From: an uncultured Clostridia bacterium
GTDB lineage: Bacteria > Bacillota > Clostridia > Oscillospirales > Acutalibacteraceae
Direction: 5' to 3'
Length of the DNA stretch: 13,396 nt
Assembly: GCA_947567585.1 (NCBI GenBank)
Contig: CANONE010000051.1
Coordinates: forward strand, 1-13,396
Shown here: positions 13,379 to 13,396 of the stretch, one piece after another
Numbering within the stretch: position 1 is the stretch's first letter
How the letters are laid out: every line of letters starts with the position of its first letter
The notes under the pieces: generated by a model
The model's input: the letters and a program-made list of their open reading frames with translations, nothing else
Database searches by the model: none
What the model was told of the DNA's origin: nothing
Translations under genes and position numbers: made by a program

Positions 13379-13384
13379 ATTATA
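13379..13384 (-). promoter_or_regulatory. -10 element of the rpsF operon promoter (partial promoter)
   Basis: On the minus strand TATAAT is preceded by TGG, an extended -10 (TGn). The -35, expected around 13402-13407, lies outside the window. The implied start near 13372 gives a leader of about 88 nt. Confidence 0.7.
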
Positions 13385-13396
13385 CCATATGCTGGG

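Overview
The window looks like chromosome from a GC-rich Clostridia-type Firmicute, possibly Oscillospiraceae-like from the gut. This is inferred from the strong AGGAGG-type ribosome binding sites, the consensus sigma-A promoters, the PAS-rich hybrid kinase and the rpsF-ssb-rpsR cluster. No taxonomic marker was compared. Most content is housekeeping. I see no phage, CRISPR array, toxin-antitoxin, secretion or biosynthetic cluster, and no tRNA or rRNA gene.

Layout: 1-505 (-) is the N-terminal part of a MalY/PatB-type PLP enzyme that runs off the left edge. 632-1273 (-) is endonuclease III (nth). It is divergent from a TraX-family membrane protein (1452-2129, +), and the two promoters share almost the same -35 bases. 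2211-3704 (-) is glycerol kinase (glpK). It is preceded by a noncoding repeat-like element and then by the coupled pair NfeD-like protein/SPFH stomatin-like protein (5343 down to 3932, -). 5344-5752 is a divergent regulatory region. It serves nfeD and a 1049-residue soluble hybrid histidine kinase (5753-8902, +) with sensory modules, a kinase core and two receivers but no HPt or DNA-binding domain. 8915-8949 is a bidirectional terminator, followed by a second diverged copy of the noncoding element. 9158-10849 (-) is an M3-family oligoendopeptidase. 11124-11972 (+) is a class I SAM methyltransferase with two abutting palindromes in its leader. 13284 down to 12043 (-) is the ribosomal/replication operon rpsF-ssb-rpsR with its leader.

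How the genes work together: only two groups are clearly linked. One is nfeD-SPFH, overlapping by 4 bp and probably acting together in the membrane. The other is rpsF-ssb-rpsR. The remaining genes appear to be single units with their own sigma-A promoters. glpK is an exception: I see no promoter of its own directly upstream.

The strongest unexplained structure is the pair of diverged intergenic elements at about 3725-3914 (-) and 8984-9150 (+). They share six colinear blocks with conserved spacing and look like members of a dispersed noncoding repeat family.
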